From contig OZ022261.1 in assembly GCA_963978905.1 (NCBI GenBank), forward strand, positions 31,121,686 to 31,185,685: DNA of 64,000 bases, written 5' to 3'. Source of the DNA: Trichostrongylus colubriformis (taxonomy: Eukaryota; Nematoda; Chromadorea; Rhabditida; Trichostrongylidae). The notes below the pieces were generated by a model. The model was not told where the DNA came from and ran no database searches. It was given only the letters and a program-made list of their open reading frames with translations. Shown piece by piece: positions 25,436 to 37,073 of this stretch (position 1 is the first letter of the stretch; the number at the start of each line of letters is the position of its first letter). Both the position numbers and the translations under genes were made by a program.

Positions 25436-26023
25436 TTGTAAGTTAGCTATTTTGCTGAAAACAGGGTTGTTCACCAGTGTGGCCCAATTGCCCGAAATTG
25501 ACGCCAAACCCCAAAACGGGTGTTGTATTCGTGATCAGCACCCATAGCAACCCATGTGTAGAAGTTTCCAGCGCATTTGGTGAGAAAAAGTTGGCACACC
25601 AATTTGGCGCAACCGGCGTCATTTTTCGTCGGAACCGAAAACGGAGGTTGTATTTGTGATCAGCACCCTGAATAACCTCTATAGGTCGAGTTCCAGTGCT
25701 AGTGATTTTTTACCCGGCTGACGGTATTTGGGTGGTCTCCATAATGGTACAGCCCAGCTCCTCCGGTCTATGGCGTGCTTAGCAGCAAAAGAGTGCAGGC
25801 AGTTAGTTGTTTAGCCCGAAAAACTTTCTTGAATGACAAAAGGTGCTATCAGGAGGACTAGAAGCGTCTGCTAGGCACACGTGACTGGCACGGTTCGAAC
25901 AGGCGACCTGATGTCATCCACCGGTGGCTGACATGATCGCGAATGGGTTAAATACAGCGGGAGGGGCAATCTTCGCTTTTGGTTAACGCTTACAGCTAGT
26001 TCAGTTGCCGCAAGCGCACACAT

Positions 26024-26215
26024 GACACCTTGCTAAGACGTCGAGCATGAATTCATTGAATTTTCCTGAAACATAGTCCCTTTTACCACATTCTTCCACT
26101 CTTCTCATTTTCACTGTTTCCCCTACGTGTTGCTGGTTAGTGAACTGCTTCACTTGTGTAACATCATTGTGAATGGAAACTAAATTCCTCCTATGCGACA
26201 GCAAATGACAGTGGC
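26024..26215. repeat. Dispersed repeat, uninterrupted copy
   Basis: It starts GACACCTTGCTAAGACGTCG and continues to a GACAGCAAATGACA end. The same sequence at 45392-45790 is split by the MITE at 45458-45666, so this copy shows the empty state. Confidence 0.5.
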
Positions 26216-29200
26216 GTCGGCCTCGTCAGCCCATCCCCCGTTGGCAACTCGGCCGCTAGAGCGTGTAGCTCGAGGTGAAGCGCGTAAGGATCACAGTTGC
26301 ACCTCAAAGGCGAGGCTTTTCAGCGCAAGTTCCACTATACATCCGAGCTCAAATGTTCGTTTAAAAGGAACCGTGTCTCCGACGCTTTCCTTCCTTTTCT
26401 CAGTATAGAACGAATAATCATGGTCGTGTTTTGAGTTGGGAAGTGGAGTGGGGGGGCCTTCAAAAATTAGTCGACGATCCCTCCACTCAGTGATCGCCTC
26501 CCCTTGGGTATACTATTCCGGACCGGTCGGGCGATCTCTAGAAGAACTTAGTACATGTTAGAGTGATTATCGTTTGGCGACATTTTCAGAAGAACTAACT
26601 CACGACCATTTTCACTAATTATAGAATTTGTAAAAATAAATTTGACGAAAAGTTTTCTGTGGTGGCTACGCTCGATTATAAAGGAGAAGATGGCGCAGTG
26701 CTTGGAGGAGATGTGTGACAGGACACTAGAGTTGGGTCAGGTCAGGTGATGTGTAGTGGCTACGCTGCTTAGAGCTTGGCTAGTTCACAACGGGACCGGC
26801 AGAGCATTTTCCACGGTGAATCTTTTCATGCAGAGCGGTTACCCAATTCGAGTTTTGTGTAGGAGACTCCCTCAAGGGCGACATATTCTCAATTTTGGAC
26901 CGAAGTAACCAAACCTTTCACATACTCATAGCCCACAGCTTATCACCAAACTATAGCTTGGTGAAAATTTTGAGCATTGTGCATTCTGGTTAATGTATAG
27001 GACATAATACAATAATATATCCATGCTACTTATCTGATAGATAAATGGATAGATGCTGCACAATAATTAGTGTTCAAAGCATTTTTCGAAGAATATGATC
27101 CCGTAAAGGCTCGTTCCTCTCGTTAAAATGGAAAAGTGTTCTATGAACCTCAATTCTGTGAACCTAGAATCCCTGCGTTTATGATTATTTCAGTTAAAGA
27201 TAATGAAATATTATGAGCGCACATTCATAGTTGAAAACGCTTCCTGGTGCGCCCAGTCCCTCGGCGTAATCCACCACGACAAGCGTGCCCTATTTGTAAC
27301 TAGCGCCATTCAAAAAATAATTTACCCGCCTAGCATTTGAAGAAAGCCACTTCAGTGACTCTCAATAGCCCTTCTGACCGGTACTTTAAATGGAGGAGTT
27401 TGGTCAAGCATAAAAAGGCTATGACTGTAAAAGAAAACCCTCGGTCATTATTTCGGTTGTAGAGAGAGCCCTCAGGGGGGCACTACCACTTTTGAACCAG
27501 TTCTAGCTCATTTCTTTATATCACTATGTTTATGAAATTGATCACAAAGGAAAGTATAAATGTATTAAGGAACTATATCAAAAAATGTTTCGCTCCCCAA
27601 TTCATGTCAACGTCTCTTGGAGATCCAACAGACTATACAAACGCAATATTGCAATTATAACAAGAAAGCATCATTCGTTATCAACAAATATCGTTACTTT
27701 TTTTCGAAAATGATTGAACTTGAAAATTAGTCGAAAGTAAAAAGGAAAATTGAAATTCATCTGAAAAAAATTTACAGGTCTAGTTATAAATACATTGTAA
27801 TCTAATTTGCTTACATATCGCTGTACTATATGGCTGGATTATGCGTGATCCCTTAAAACATGATCCCTAAAAACGTGATCCCTTAGAACTTCTGAATGCT
27901 TCTCTTCTGGAAATTACTATTTAATTACCAAGACAGTGAGAACCTTGCTTTGCTTCACTACTAAGCCTAAGGATATGGTTCCTCAAACTGTATTATACCC
28001 TTTGTAAAAGAGCCTTTTCTCTACCAAAGAGCATCTAGCGGGTGGAAACGAACGAGTATGCTACAAAGATCTAAGTAGCAGATTTTATCGCTTAAATCCA
28101 ACTAAACACAGTATTTACCATTGTCGACCCTCCTCACCATGCTACACTTCGTAACACCCATTCCCAGGTCAGCCTTCTCAGCTCAAACTCGACTTGGTAA
28201 GTACAACATTGCTTCCAACACAAACGATCTCCTCCGTGAGCCATAAGACCCCGTCATGCTACACGGCTCGAATTGCGCCAGGTCACGCTGAAAGGCGATG
28301 CTCGCATTCTCCAGGGCGGTCACTTCAACCAGTGAGGTGTTTGTCGCGCGTGGTAACGCTATCCGCGTGCCGCTGTGGCCCGATCCGAGTGTCCTGACGC
28401 ACCCCATACATCAATCTCTGAAATTCCTTGATTCTCTGGGTTAACTTATTGGTAAATAATGATTTTGCAGAAAACACTTTTCATTAAATGGAGAAGTTGC
28501 ACAGTCGACAGCGATGAGGTAGGTCTTCACAAATAGCATACACCAGTGCTCCGGACTATTATAAAAAGGGAGATTTGAAGATAATCAGTCCAGTGCTGAG
28601 ACTAGTTGTCAAGCCAGCTGGAGCCAATTTTTCTTGGCTCGGTCATTTTGTATGTTAATCGCCTTTGGACGTGGCGAAGAAGATACATGTGGGGTCCAAG
28701 ACTCTTATATAGGAAATGACTCCCCAGGGTGATACACAGCTCATCGAACAGAGCAGTACGTAACCAGAAAATGTGTGATACATGGGGAGAAGCTGCTATT
28801 TATTTGAAATATAAGTTATGAAAAATCGCAGTAATATGATGTTATCGCAGTAAAATAAATACAAGGAGCTGCCTAAGCGTAAAAGGGCAAAGGCGAAGGC
28901 TTTTTATGACAGTGTGTTTCATTTCAGAATCGTAACGCATTTTATAGTTGAGCAAAGGCAGTATATTCTGCGCAGCCACGATGGACATTAGGTCTTCTCA
29001 ATGTGAGGTGAGTTTTCGAGAAGCACCCAGCATTGAGGTATGATCTAATTTGCTATAAACTTCAATGAGGGCATTTTTTATCAATTTTGGATTATTTTCT
29101 CTTTCTTTTTTTTTATCCATCATGGTTATCATCCACTACGGGATAATAAAACCGGGCTGTGCACTCAATAGTGCAACAGTAGAGAAAGAAAACAAAAAAT

Positions 29201-29754
29201 AAATAAAATGATATAATTGATAAATAAAACGAAATAAACCCAATGTGACGGATAAAAATCGAAGAAATAGGACACTCTTCTTAACACTGATCCCTATCGA
29301 GGCCGTGATCTTGCGCCCTCTCCGTCACTGACGGGAATGATGCAGACGCCGAGGGTGGGCATGCTGTGCCGTGAAATGTCACCCGCGCACCATGACTACA
29401 TACTTCACTGGCAGCGCCAATGGCAGCCACGACGCATCACGGCGAGCCCCCATAACGAGCCTAAGGCCTGCCACTTCTCCCCCATCCCTTTTCAACTCGA
29501 GTTTCTTGGCTAAACCTTCTTGAACTAGCCATTCTATTCAGGAATGTGCCTCTCCAGTCCACACTCCTCTCATTACATTTTGTCTGCAATAGGAGGAAAA
29601 GCGTCGGGAGCGTTTAAACTGGGTGAATCTGAATTTAAAGCTTTTCCACAAATTGTGACTGAGTTGCACTCCACCTCTTAGTGAGCGTGAAATTTATTCG
29701 AAGAGTTATATATGCAGATATCAGTCAAGGATGTCACATACAAAACTGTAGCAT
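26216..29754. other. Gene-free stretch downstream of the clarin gene
   Basis: No gene recognised on either strand. ATTATAAAAAGGG at 28559 looks like a TATA box, but no convincing reading frame follows within 400 bases. Confidence 0.4.
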
Positions 29755-29760
29755 TTTATT
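29755..29760 (-). terminator. Polyadenylation signal AATAAA of the clarin gene
   Basis: The hexamer AATAAA on the minus strand lies about 31 bases downstream of the clarin stop codon (29791-29793). The position is normal for a compact nematode 3' UTR. Confidence 0.7.
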
Positions 29761-29790
29761 TGGAATATAATTTACATAAAAAATCATACG

Positions 29791-32700
29791 TCAGTATAGT
29801 AAAGCTGTAGGATCGATCGAAGCTATCTTAGGCGATTTTTCTTTCTTCCGTCTCTCGGATGAAAGGAACACGAATAGTGGGGGAAAATACAGAGCAAGAA
29901 GCGCACCGAGCATGAAGTAAAACGAGTAGCCCAACCTGAAAACCGATCATTTTTGCAATGTATATACATGAATTATTATGTATGCTCAAGGTAACAGATC
30001 ACATGGCGGTAGTTAATTTTACACCAACGAAGGAAAACTCATTCCCTCAAAATCATAGTACCACGTACAGTACTTTAAAGAATCGTCCACGGAAAGACTA
30101 GTTTCTCTGTTACCCTTATATTTATGTTGCATTTGCCTAATAAGGGCCGTATGCGAAGATTCACGCGAAAAAGTGAGAATTCGACTAAGATACAGTTCCC
30201 AAGTTCTCCGCCGGCCGAGCGGGGCCTTCGAGTAAAAGCCCTGTCCCGTCGTCCGCCGCAGTTGGGAAAGGAAAGTGGGACTGTTTGCGTGATTTTCTGT
30301 TCATACAATGCTTCTCCGACCGCGGTGGACGACGGGGTGGGCACTTGCTCGAAGCCCCCGCCCACCCGGCTGAGAGTTTGTGGTGCTGTAACTTAACTGG
30401 ATTCACATTTTTTCGCGTGAAAACTTTGCATGTGGCCTACATTAAGCAAATGCAACATAAATATATGGGAGACAGAAAAGCTCATTCTTGTGTGAACGAT
30501 TTCTTTGAACAGATACATAACATGTACCACCGATGATACCCGCTGTGGTCGACATTTGAGGAGATGTATTTACGCTGGGTTCTAGTTTTTTGGTGTGAGG
30601 CGTTGCCTGAGGTCCGTAGTAAGCAAACACGCCGCAACTATAAGGGCAAGAAAGAAACTTAATTTTGCGCGAACCATTCCTTTGAGGTTGTTCCATGTAG
30701 TTACCAGACAGTTCCATGGAAAGCCAGACAAAAGCACATGAGCGTCTTCATTCAGCGTCTGTACTGAAGTAGCACACGCCAATGGGAAGCCTCAGGAAAA
30801 AAGGAGAAAAAATCGGCGGAAGCAGGTAAATGGCATTGCTGTCTGATTATAGAAAAGGCACTTCACACAGTTGTAGTTTTTGAGTGCTTGTTCACTTGAC
30901 TTCAGTTTAGATCACCTTCCGCACACCGCTAACCACACGAGTTCTTCCTCCTGAGAGAAATGAAAAATTACTGTTATAATAGTGACGTCGCAAATGTGAA
31001 GATAGAACACTGAAGCGTTCCTTCTAACGCGGGTTCGCTGGGAGCTTCTTTTTGATTGAAAAAGTCCCATCATATGGAGAACAGATCATCCCGGTCCTAA
31101 TTTCCCTCATTATTCCGACGATGTTTTTTTTCAGTTCTTCAATGTTTTCGATCGATTTTTTCTCCTCTTTTTTCGAAACATGCTCTTTGTTACCCTGAAA
31201 GGTGTACACATGCATTGATAAAGCTTTTTTCTGCTCATTAAATCTTCCAATTGCTTTTCATCATTTAGTTATTTGATAATTTTACGGCTAAGACATGAAC
31301 AGTGCAGACGACTTTTATCAAACACTTCTATTTAACCAGAAAAAACTTCAATTATAGTAATAAATTTGTCTATAATGTGATATTCCCCTTATATGATTCG
31401 ATGTGGAACGAAAAAGGTCAGCTTTTCGGACCCCGATATATAAGAAGAGCAGGGGTCGATATTGCATATTTTTGCCTCCCGGATATTCAATTTCTGAACC
31501 TTGAAAATATTACACAACTAATGGTGAAAAATCGAATACATACGTACACTTTGTAAGAGAACAAAGAGAACGTTGTAAAAAATTCATCCCACAGATCTTT
31601 TTCCCATCCGAAGGGCGCTGCGTCTGAATTATTTCGGTAATCAGTCGCCGGAAATTAGAGCACCACTGCGAATCGTTGAACGCCCTTCAAACCGTGTTCG
31701 ATTTCTGTTTTTTGATGTTGGCTTCCCGCAATGATAGCCGAAATGTGGGTCGAAAACCCGACCGTCTGTCTGATATCGTCAATTGGATGGGAAGTGGAGA
31801 CGAGGTTATCGGCTGTAAGGACAGTTATCGACAAGTTTTATCTTGCGCCAGATCACCCTTGCAACATAAGCGACAGATCTTGCACACAATTGGATTTCCA
31901 CAGTGAAATCGCAATCGTCAAGAGACTACTATAACCAATACTTCAAAAGGCAAAGGTTGAATGTAGTATGTTTAAAAATTGCCTCAAAGTGTAAAAAGTT
32001 ACAAAAGCACTATGTGAAATTACCCTAAATACAAAATGGCTTTCACTAGGACTGACAACCATTCGGAAGTTGCTTGCTTTTTCGGGGTCTTTAAGAAATT
32101 TCCCTAAACCCATAACAATACCCTCCAGTTACAGGATACCCGCGAGGACTAGGAGTAAGTAAGCAATCCCCTAGGAATCCGATCTCAAGCAATAATTATG
32201 GATTCAGATAGTAAACAACGCTATATACATAGGTGCTTGACCAGCAGCCTTGGCGATCGCTCCATTGGCCTCAGAAGTGACAAATGGCCTGTTAGCCATG
32301 AAGGTTGGAAAAAAATTAACAGGTAAACAACAACACTCACTTGACTCGACCTTGCGTCGAATAACCGGCTTGAATTTGTTCGGCTGAGAGAAGGTTCCTT
32401 TGTACACTAGTTTGAAATTGGATATAGAATATGATGCATGATGCGGTTAGTGACAGCACTAAAAAAGCACGACAAAGTTATATAGTAATTGGCCTCATAA
32501 ATATATTCGATAGAAGTGATATTTGATAGTAGGAGCTACTGAGTACTGTCTGCAGATATCATGGAAAACCTTCAATCCTACTAACTGAGCAATCAGAGGA
32601 TAATAGCACCGATCGAAAGATTAGGATGCGCCATGCATTCGACTTTTGCTTCAACTTGTAACGATGTGAATGCAGATTCTGTTTATGTGATGACTAGAAA

Positions 32701-34053
32701 GTCCCAATCGAAAAAGCTAATAAACTAATCAATATATAGTGAAGCATCAGGAATTGATTGTCCGTATTCTGGTGGCTACTATAAGCAGGCAAGGAGTAGA
32801 CATAGGCGAAATTATATTAGTGCCGTGAAAGAGAGTCTTTAGAAGTTATAAGGAGTGTCAGATTTCCTCCCATACTTCTGATTCAAATTTAACAGTGGCC
32901 CAACTCCGCCTTGTTCGATTTGCAGAAAAACAAAAAAACAAGAAAATAAAAAAGGGTAGCCACACAGTATATTACGAAATAGTAAATAATAGTGCTCAGA
33001 GGTCATAATACTGAAAGATAGCGACTGATATTTGTGGATAAACAAAATAAAATTAATAATTGTTAGTAATATTTCATGATAAAATGGAATTACATGCTAA
33101 TAGGCTCCACAGATACATGCCGATTGGACCGGCTATGGATTCTTCTTCGGGAACGAACGCTGACAGTAGAGATGTGACTATCCCGACACAGATCCATAAA
33201 ATACCAAGAGCCATAAAAAACAATATGAATATCCATAGAACCCTGTTGTAGAAGCTGATACCGTCCTGTATTTCGGTGAATACTGAAACAAAAGTTTAAC
33301 AAATTTCAAAAATAGAATGGGGCTTGAAAACTGCATTTTGGTCCTTTCTTACTTGTATTTTAATTCTTAGTATTATTGTCTTCATCATTTGGAAAAGCAA
33401 GCGATAAGATACTACCTTCCAACACTAATTCATCTTTTGCTTTTATGTCAGACCCATTTTAGAAGGGTTACAGTAAAGGAAAAGTGGGAGTACTGGCGGA
33501 GGCAGTTTTACGGTACACGCCACGAATTTTACCTCAATGCAGATAGCGGAGCCCGTACGAACTCTGTTTGATGCGAGGTACCCATAAAAAACTTAAGAAA
33601 AGAGTTCAAGGATATCTTTAAGTTTTACTTTTGAGGATCCAGTAATCGGTCAAGATATATCGATTTCAGCAAGCAACCACGATGTTAGTGCTTTGAGCAA
33701 AATTTTGCATGTAACCTAAGATTATGTTGTCATTAAAAATCGATCATCTGACCTGAGAACGGCATGTACCGTAATCCAAGCCCCCAGTCCATTTCTCTCA
33801 CTCCACCTATGAGTCCAGAATTCACACGTCCATTTACGGCATTCACACCGTTTTCATTTGAAACCTCAGAAACGATCCAGTAATCGGTCATACATGCACA
33901 AATAACAAACGATAGGCTGAAATGAAGAAATGTCGTTCCAGAATAAGGAGATGAGTTCAATCGATATATACAAAAAGCTCAGGGTTACACTAACCTCGCC
34001 AAGTAGAATATCATAGACAGAAAAATTGCGATCTTCTTACATGTGGCACCCAT
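29791..34053 (-). CDS. Clarin homologue, four-transmembrane protein (5 exons, complete)
   Basis: Exons on the minus strand: 34053-33995, 33916-33753, 33282-33094, 32458-32341, 29935-29791. Splice phases agree throughout and the protein is 224 aa (human clarin-1 is about 232). Four hydrophobic helices sit near residues 8-29, 88-117, 130-150 and 180-203. The first outer loop has GLIGGVREMDWGLGLRYMPF, which lines up with the GLFHGEGVRQCGLGAR region of clarin-1. The sequence entering helix 3, GPIGMYLWSLL (126-136), matches the clarin GPLGLYLLSF signature. The loop AEQIQAGYSTQGRVKLGYSF leads into helix 4, and the tail after it is basic (ERRKKEK). Clarins belong to the claudin/tetraspan superfamily; vertebrate CLRN1 acts in hair-cell and photoreceptor membranes and is mutated in Usher syndrome 3A. 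The function in nematodes is not inferred here. Intron 4 (2.4 kb) contains foldback element copy A. A general claudin-like label is the fallback if clarin similarity is not confirmed. Confidence 0.85.
30076..30507. mobile_element. Foldback element, AAGGAATCGTCCACGGAAA family, copy A
   Basis: Long inverted arms run from AAAGAATCGTCCACGGAAAG to GAACGATTTCTTTGA. Arm features are TTTATGTTGCATTTGCCTAA and TTCACGCGAAAAAGTGAGAA, and the GC-rich core has two inverted GACGGGG/CCCGTC blocks. It lies in clarin intron 4. Overlapping reading frames here are side effects of the palindrome. Confidence 0.8.
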
Positions 34054-34096
34054 ACGTTTCCAAAGTAAACCAGTATTAAAACACGAGTTGACTGGA

Positions 34097-34110
34097 CTGA
34101 TGGAAAAAAA
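34097..34110 (-). promoter_or_regulatory. Candidate trans-splice acceptor for the clarin gene
   Basis: On the minus strand the sequence TTTTTTTCCATCAG ends at 34097, 43 bases before the clarin ATG at 34053. It fits a nematode 3' splice site. It may accept a spliced leader or close a non-coding first intron. The support is consensus match and position only. Confidence 0.35.
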
Positions 34111-35136
34111 TATGAGAGTAATTCCTCGAATCTGAAAGTCGAACGCACAATGTTTCTACGCGACCGACTCGACAAGGGGTGTGGTCCGCGCAGCTTTCGC
34201 TGACAAACCCCGCTATCCCTGTTCTCTCCGTTCGGGAAACCATCTACAAGGCTGGAACATGGCGGTATTAGCATGAACATTACGTCTAACAAGCACAATG
34301 GAAAGATGGAGATGGATACTGATTCCCGACTACAGTAGGGATCCTACCCTCTATTACGATGGCGAAGAATTCAACCCAGTTTTTTCTGGTAGTTGTACTT
34401 TTCCAGGACGATGTCATTGAACTTGCAAGGACAGGTGACTGCGTAGCGCGAGATTGGGTTCCTTCTCGTGCAAATTACTCCTGTCACGGATTTGATTGCT
34501 TCGCAGTAATGTATCCTGTGGATAGGGGACTGTAGTAGTGGCAATGACAGCCTTTTTTTTTGGAATTTTTACCCGCCCAAGTTAGCCAAGCTTTCCATAT
34601 TCCAGTGAACACTGATTGAAATATTCTTTAGAAGTTGTGCTCCTGGTCTCGCTGAACAGAACTGATCGATTACTCAATTGAAAACCCTGAAAGGGGCAAT
34701 TTTAGCCAATCGGAGAATATGAAAGTAGTGTAACAGCACGAAAAGAACTGGATGAAATGGCTAAAAACGCGTGAAATAGAACACCCTCCTCACTCCGTCC
34801 CTTCCATCCCATCTGCATCACTAGGCGCTTAGGGATAGAAACAGACGGGCGGCAGTTATCCTCCTCCTTCGCAAAACTCGGCCACTGAAAAGCTAAAGCT
34901 CAGGGGGGCGATATCGCGACAAGGGCCCAAAATACGAACTCTTGAGAAAGAGTCACTTAAGAGATTTATGTCTTCAATACTGGCCTTTTTCATTTGAAGA
35001 AAACCATACTCCTTTCCCAGTTCTTCTTTCCTTTATGTTGCTCACCGATGCGTTTAGGTGTCATTATAGGAATCGCTTCAGGTAGCAATGCCAGCAGTGA
35101 AATAAATATTTAAAAATTCGGATTCAGGTACTCACT

Positions 35137-35180
35137 TTGTTTACTGGACACGTTCAGACTGTTTACTGGACACGTTCAGA
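35137..35180 (+). repeat. Tandem duplication of 22 bases
   Basis: TGTTTACTGGACACGTTCAG plus AC occurs twice in a row without change. It is a recent local slippage event. Confidence 0.8.
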
Positions 35181-35551
35181 CCTTTCGAACGATCTAAGCG
35201 AAAATGCGCGTTACTTTAATGCGCCCTTTGAGCCTTCTATACTTGCATCGTCGAGATGCGTCTTGTTGCGGTGGTGCCTACTTCGAGGCCTCTTGGGAGG
35301 GCGTAACAACATTGCATTGGCACAAACTTTGCTGGGCTCGCAGTGTGCATTCCTCCCTACAGTGATGTAGGGGGCAGGAAAGCATGTCATCGGTAAGGAA
35401 CAGAGGTGGAAAATGAAAAAAGGCTCAAATTCCTCTGAATTCCGATCATTTCATTCCCTTCTTTCTCTACTACTGTACGAACTAGCATCACTACTTTCAT
35501 ATTAAATGATAAACCCTATTCATCCCCAACTTCTTCTATATTTTTCAACTA

Positions 35552-35641
35552 GCGCAATTCCAACCGACCGCAGCAAGTAGTGCTGATGGCGCCGCTAAAG
35601 CGACGCCTAAGAGCGAAAATTCGACATAAGGCTACACACCC
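35552..35641. mobile_element. MITE, same family, 5'-truncated fragment
   Basis: Only one half is present: the core near GGCGCCGCTAAAGC and the arm GAGCGAAAATTCGACATAAG ending in CTACACACC. No matching left arm is seen. Confidence 0.65.
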
Positions 35642-36370
35642 ACACGAAAAAGCAAATTCGATCGACTTATTGACGTCCATAGTGTGATGAGCGCAACAGC
35701 GTGGGCACTTTAGTTGCAAAGTTATAACTGAATTACTGGAAGTAGCCTGTCGCATTCGCCACTACGATTTTGAAAAGAATTTGGAATCATCGTACGTCCT
35801 AAAAAGAGTCGGTGAGAGCCCAAGACTCCATTCTTCAATCTTTGATTCGCACTCGATTGTTTCTAGTGGTAATTGACGTTTCAATAAGGTGACAAGTTGA
35901 GAGCGTTTTCTACTAGCTTTCATTACTTCAATGAAAAATCGATTCCTAGAGTGGAATTGTTTTCTGAACATCTATGTCAAATATGACACACCGCAGTGAA
36001 AAATTCACGCTTCATGTGTGCTACAAACACCTTTCAAGTAACGCTTTTGATCAACTTCTCTTTTCAGGGCTCATAATGAAATATGCATTTGTGATGATCG
36101 TCTAAGAGGCGTTACCTGATATAATACTTCCTGTAAAATTTAACACCCTTCATATGTTGCCTTATCAGCGCTCGTTTACGGCAAATATGGTGATAACAGA
36201 TAATTTGAACAAAGAACGGTGACCAGTGATGTGCGAGCCCAAAATAAATGCTGCACGGGACCGAACACCACCTTCATGACCGCTTCAAATATAACACTTT
36301 TTATTTCAATGCGGTACAATAATAGTAACACCAGAGTGTGTGCCATGAGGGCAAAACATTGGCGTTGGTT

Positions 36371-36657
36371 GGGTGTGTGGACTTATGTCGAATATTTGCT
36401 TTGCGACGTCGCACTCGCGACGCCATCAGCACAACTTGCGAGCGCGATCACAATTCCGCTTAGGACGCAATCGTCTGGTACCATGGTGGTCCTTTGCAAA
36501 ATAGCTGTTTTAGCTGTTTATCTCATCATCATCTGAAAACAATAACTTTTGTGCCCTAAAAAGACAAAATAGTAACATAAAAAAATGAAAGAAACTATAG
36601 CATCACATGATCACAGTCCTAATTAAGAAATAATCTCCTATATAAGTCTACACACCC
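36371..36657. mobile_element. MITE, same family, copy 4
   Basis: It starts GGGTGTGTGGACTTATGTCG and ends TATAAGTCTACACACCC. The core contains GACGCAATCGTCTGGTACCA, shared with the other copies. It lies upstream of the 69-aa His-rich gene. Confidence 0.75.
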
Positions 36658-37073
36658 ATAAGCCCTGTATTCTGACACAGGTAACAAGGTACCCTGAGAA
36701 GTGGAAATGGTGACTGGAACATTCGCTTAGCTCTGACTCTCCAAATTGTGATACCTCTGGCATTTTCGGCTAGCGTTAAAGGTTCAGCAAAGCATTACTC
36801 ATCGCTGTTTACCCCTTTTTCCTCAGAAACTCCCTGTAACTTGTGTCATCGCAAGGTTGCGGTTGAATGATCATACTTCTCTCAAGATTGGATGCGTATT
36901 CATTTGATGCATCTGAATCGTTTCAATGAGGCGTGTGCAAATATGGGGTCTACGTGGGCTTATCAAAAATGATTCATCCCGTTTTTTTCGGCATTTATCT
37001 CTCCGGCAATGTTTGCTTATGGCGGCACTATATAGGAGAAGTCGTGTGAGAAACTTTCAATCCGTCGAACACA

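Larger units (their letters stand above)
34111..36370. other. Intergenic stretch between the clarin and His-rich genes
   Basis: It holds the MITE fragment at 35552 and the 22-base duplication at 35137. The upstream control region of the clarin gene presumably lies at its left edge. Confidence 0.4.

Noticed and set aside
25875..25960. tRNA-like B box GGTTCGAACAGG
   Set aside because: No acceptor stem or A box at tRNA spacing on either strand.
30075..30406. Four overlapping frames on both strands
   Set aside because: They arise from the palindromic arms of foldback copy A and are not conserved in copies B-E.
31676..31934. Plus-strand frames inside clarin intron 4
   Set aside because: No start context, splice chain or domain; opposite to a confirmed gene.
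32839..33045. Minus-strand frame considered as the next clarin exon after helix 3
   Set aside because: No splice acceptor gives the needed phase without a stop; the exon at 32458-32341 fits both phase and clarin similarity.
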